From Devosia sp. (GTDB lineage Bacteria; Pseudomonadota; Alphaproteobacteria; Rhizobiales; Devosiaceae), in NCBI GenBank assembly GCA_026126125.1, contig JAHCJW010000002.1, positions 18,470 through 82,469 on the forward strand: a stretch of DNA of 64,000 nt. The letters are read 5' to 3'. The notes beneath the pieces were generated by a model, which saw nothing but the letters and a program-made list of their open reading frames with translations, ran no database searches and was not told where the DNA came from. Position 1 is the stretch's first letter, and every line of letters starts with the position of its first letter. Of this stretch, positions 63,215 through 64,000 are shown piece by piece. The translations under genes were made by a program, and so were the position numbers.

Positions 63215-64000
63215 ATGACCCAACCGCTCTCGGGACTGAAAGTCCTCGATTTCTCCACCACCCTGCCAGGGCCGCTTGCCTCGCTGATGCTGGCGGAGGC
63301 CGGTGCGTGCGTCATCAAGGTCGAACGCCGCGATGGCGGTGATCCGGGGCGCTTCAACAAGCCGCAGCTTGCCGGCGAGAGCCTGCAATTCGCCATGCTC
63401 AATCGCGGCAAGCGCAGTATCGCGGTAGACCTCAAGAACCCGGCGGAGCGCGATATCGTGCTCAAGCTGGCCGGCGAGGCCGACATATTGATCGATCAGT
63501 TCCGGCCCGGCGTGATGGAGCGCCTGGGATTGGGATATGCGGCGGTGTCGGCGCTCAATCCGCGCATCATCTATTGCGCGATCACCGGCTTTGGCCAGAC
63601 CGGGCCGGATGCACAGCGGGCCGGGCACGATCTGACCTATCTGGCGCGCAATGGCGTGTTGTCGCTGGGCGGGGCGGCCGGCGGACAATTGGCCCTGCCG
63701 CCCGCGCTGATTGCCGATATCGGCGGCGGCACCTATCCGGCAGTGATAAATGTGCTGCTGGCGCTGGCGCAGCGCGACAGGACCGGACAGGGACAATTTC
63801 TCGATATCGCCATGGCCGAGCAGGGTTTCCCCTGGATTTCCCGGCAATTGGCGGGGCTGGCCCATGACGGCGCCGCGCCGCTGCCGGGTGAAAGCAGCCA
63901 TACGGGCGGCACGCCCCGCTACGCTCTGCACCGTGCTTCCGATGGCCGCTATGTCGCCGTGGCGGCCATCGAGGAAAAGTTCTGGCAAAATTTCTGCACC
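63215..64000 (+). CDS. family III CoA-transferase (CaiB/BaiF), C-terminus beyond the window
   Basis: 262 codons up to the window end, from ATG 63215 preceded by GGGGAGAAG. The start MTQPLSGLKVLDFSTTLPGPLASLMLAEAGACVIKVE, NRGKRSIAVDLKNP, LIDQFRPGVMERLGLGY and AGHDLTYLARNGVLSL are typical of CaiB/formyl-CoA transferase; the aspartate in AGHDLTY corresponds to the one that forms the acyl anhydride. It moves CoA from one acyl-CoA to another acid. Expected full length about 380-400, so roughly one third is missing. Confidence 0.9.
   Translation, partial: MTQPLSGLKVLDFSTTLPGPLASLMLAEAGACVIKVERRDGGDPGRFNKPQLAGESLQFAMLNRGKRSIAVDLKNPAERDIVLKLAGEADILIDQFRPGVMERLGLGYAAVSALNPRIIYCAITGFGQTGPDAQRAGHDLTYLARNGVLSLGGAAGGQLALPPALIADIGGGTYPAVINVLLALAQRDRTGQGQFLDIAMAEQGFPWISRQLAGLAHDGAAPLPGESSHTGGTPRYALHRASDGRYVAVAAIEEKFWQNFCT

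Overview
The window reads as a chromosomal accessory region of a high-GC alphaproteobacterium of the order Hyphomicrobiales, possibly Devosia-like. This rests on the dense catabolic operons built around ABC transporters, the style of the solute-binding proteins, the matRAB malonate genes and the intergenic palindromic repeats; it is inference, as no rRNA or core marker is present. I found no tRNA, rRNA, CRISPR or prophage. Almost every gene belongs to an import-plus-breakdown module with its own regulator.

Region by region: (a) 1-3282: left-edge ABC importer of the iron/hexose-phosphate type (binding protein, ATPase, start of a permease) and a HAD phosphatase. (b) 3283-3787: intergenic DNA with a terminator hairpin, a 102-bp MITE-like element and a dispersed repeat. 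(c) 3788-19655: a module that looks built for amino-sugar conjugates. It has two PIG-L deacetylase paralogues (one Tat-exported, one cytosolic), a SolA/amadoriase-family oxidase, a DMT permease, an ROK regulator with tandem operators, a CUT1 sugar ABC importer, an ArgH-superfamily lyase, a PfkB kinase and a NagB-type deaminase. (d) 19851-20897: an IS630-family insertion with TA flanks and a -1 frameshift transposase, between convergent genes. (e) 20939-33449: one long leftward operon: GntR regulator, rhodanese, oligopeptide-type ABC importer, alpha/beta hydrolase, acyl-CoA ligase, CocE/NonD hydrolase and M20 amidohydrolase. (f) 33664-38708: an acyl-CoA catabolic operon (SDR, acyl-CoA dehydrogenase, APH-type kinase, thiolase, remnant of a fadB-like gene, TetR) with two near-identical TetR-type operators. 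(g) 38891-44788: malonate module (matR, matA, matB) extended by a MalY/PatB C-S lyase and an MBL-fold hydrolase. (h) 44896-47685: five small membrane, secreted or hypothetical proteins. (i) 47853-57540: a leftward operon joining PxpA, PxpB and PxpC to a biotin carboxylase, a true BCCP and a degenerate BCCP lacking the biotin lysine, followed upstream by an aminotransferase, enoyl-CoA hydratase, FAD oxidoreductase and an LDH/MDH-like dehydrogenase. (j) 57921-64000: the divergent partner operon: NitT/TauT-type ABC importer, IclR regulator, acyl-CoA ligase and a CaiB-type CoA-transferase cut by the window end.

The two most interesting modules are (c) and (i). In (c), deacetylation, an ArgH-type elimination releasing fumarate, phosphorylation and NagB deamination would form a plausible route for an N-substituted amino sugar, for example an aspartate-sugar adduct. 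In (i), a 5-oxoprolinase-type hydrolase is genetically fused to a biotin carboxylase system, suggesting carboxylation-assisted opening of a lactam or cyclic amide. Both are inferences from gene content.
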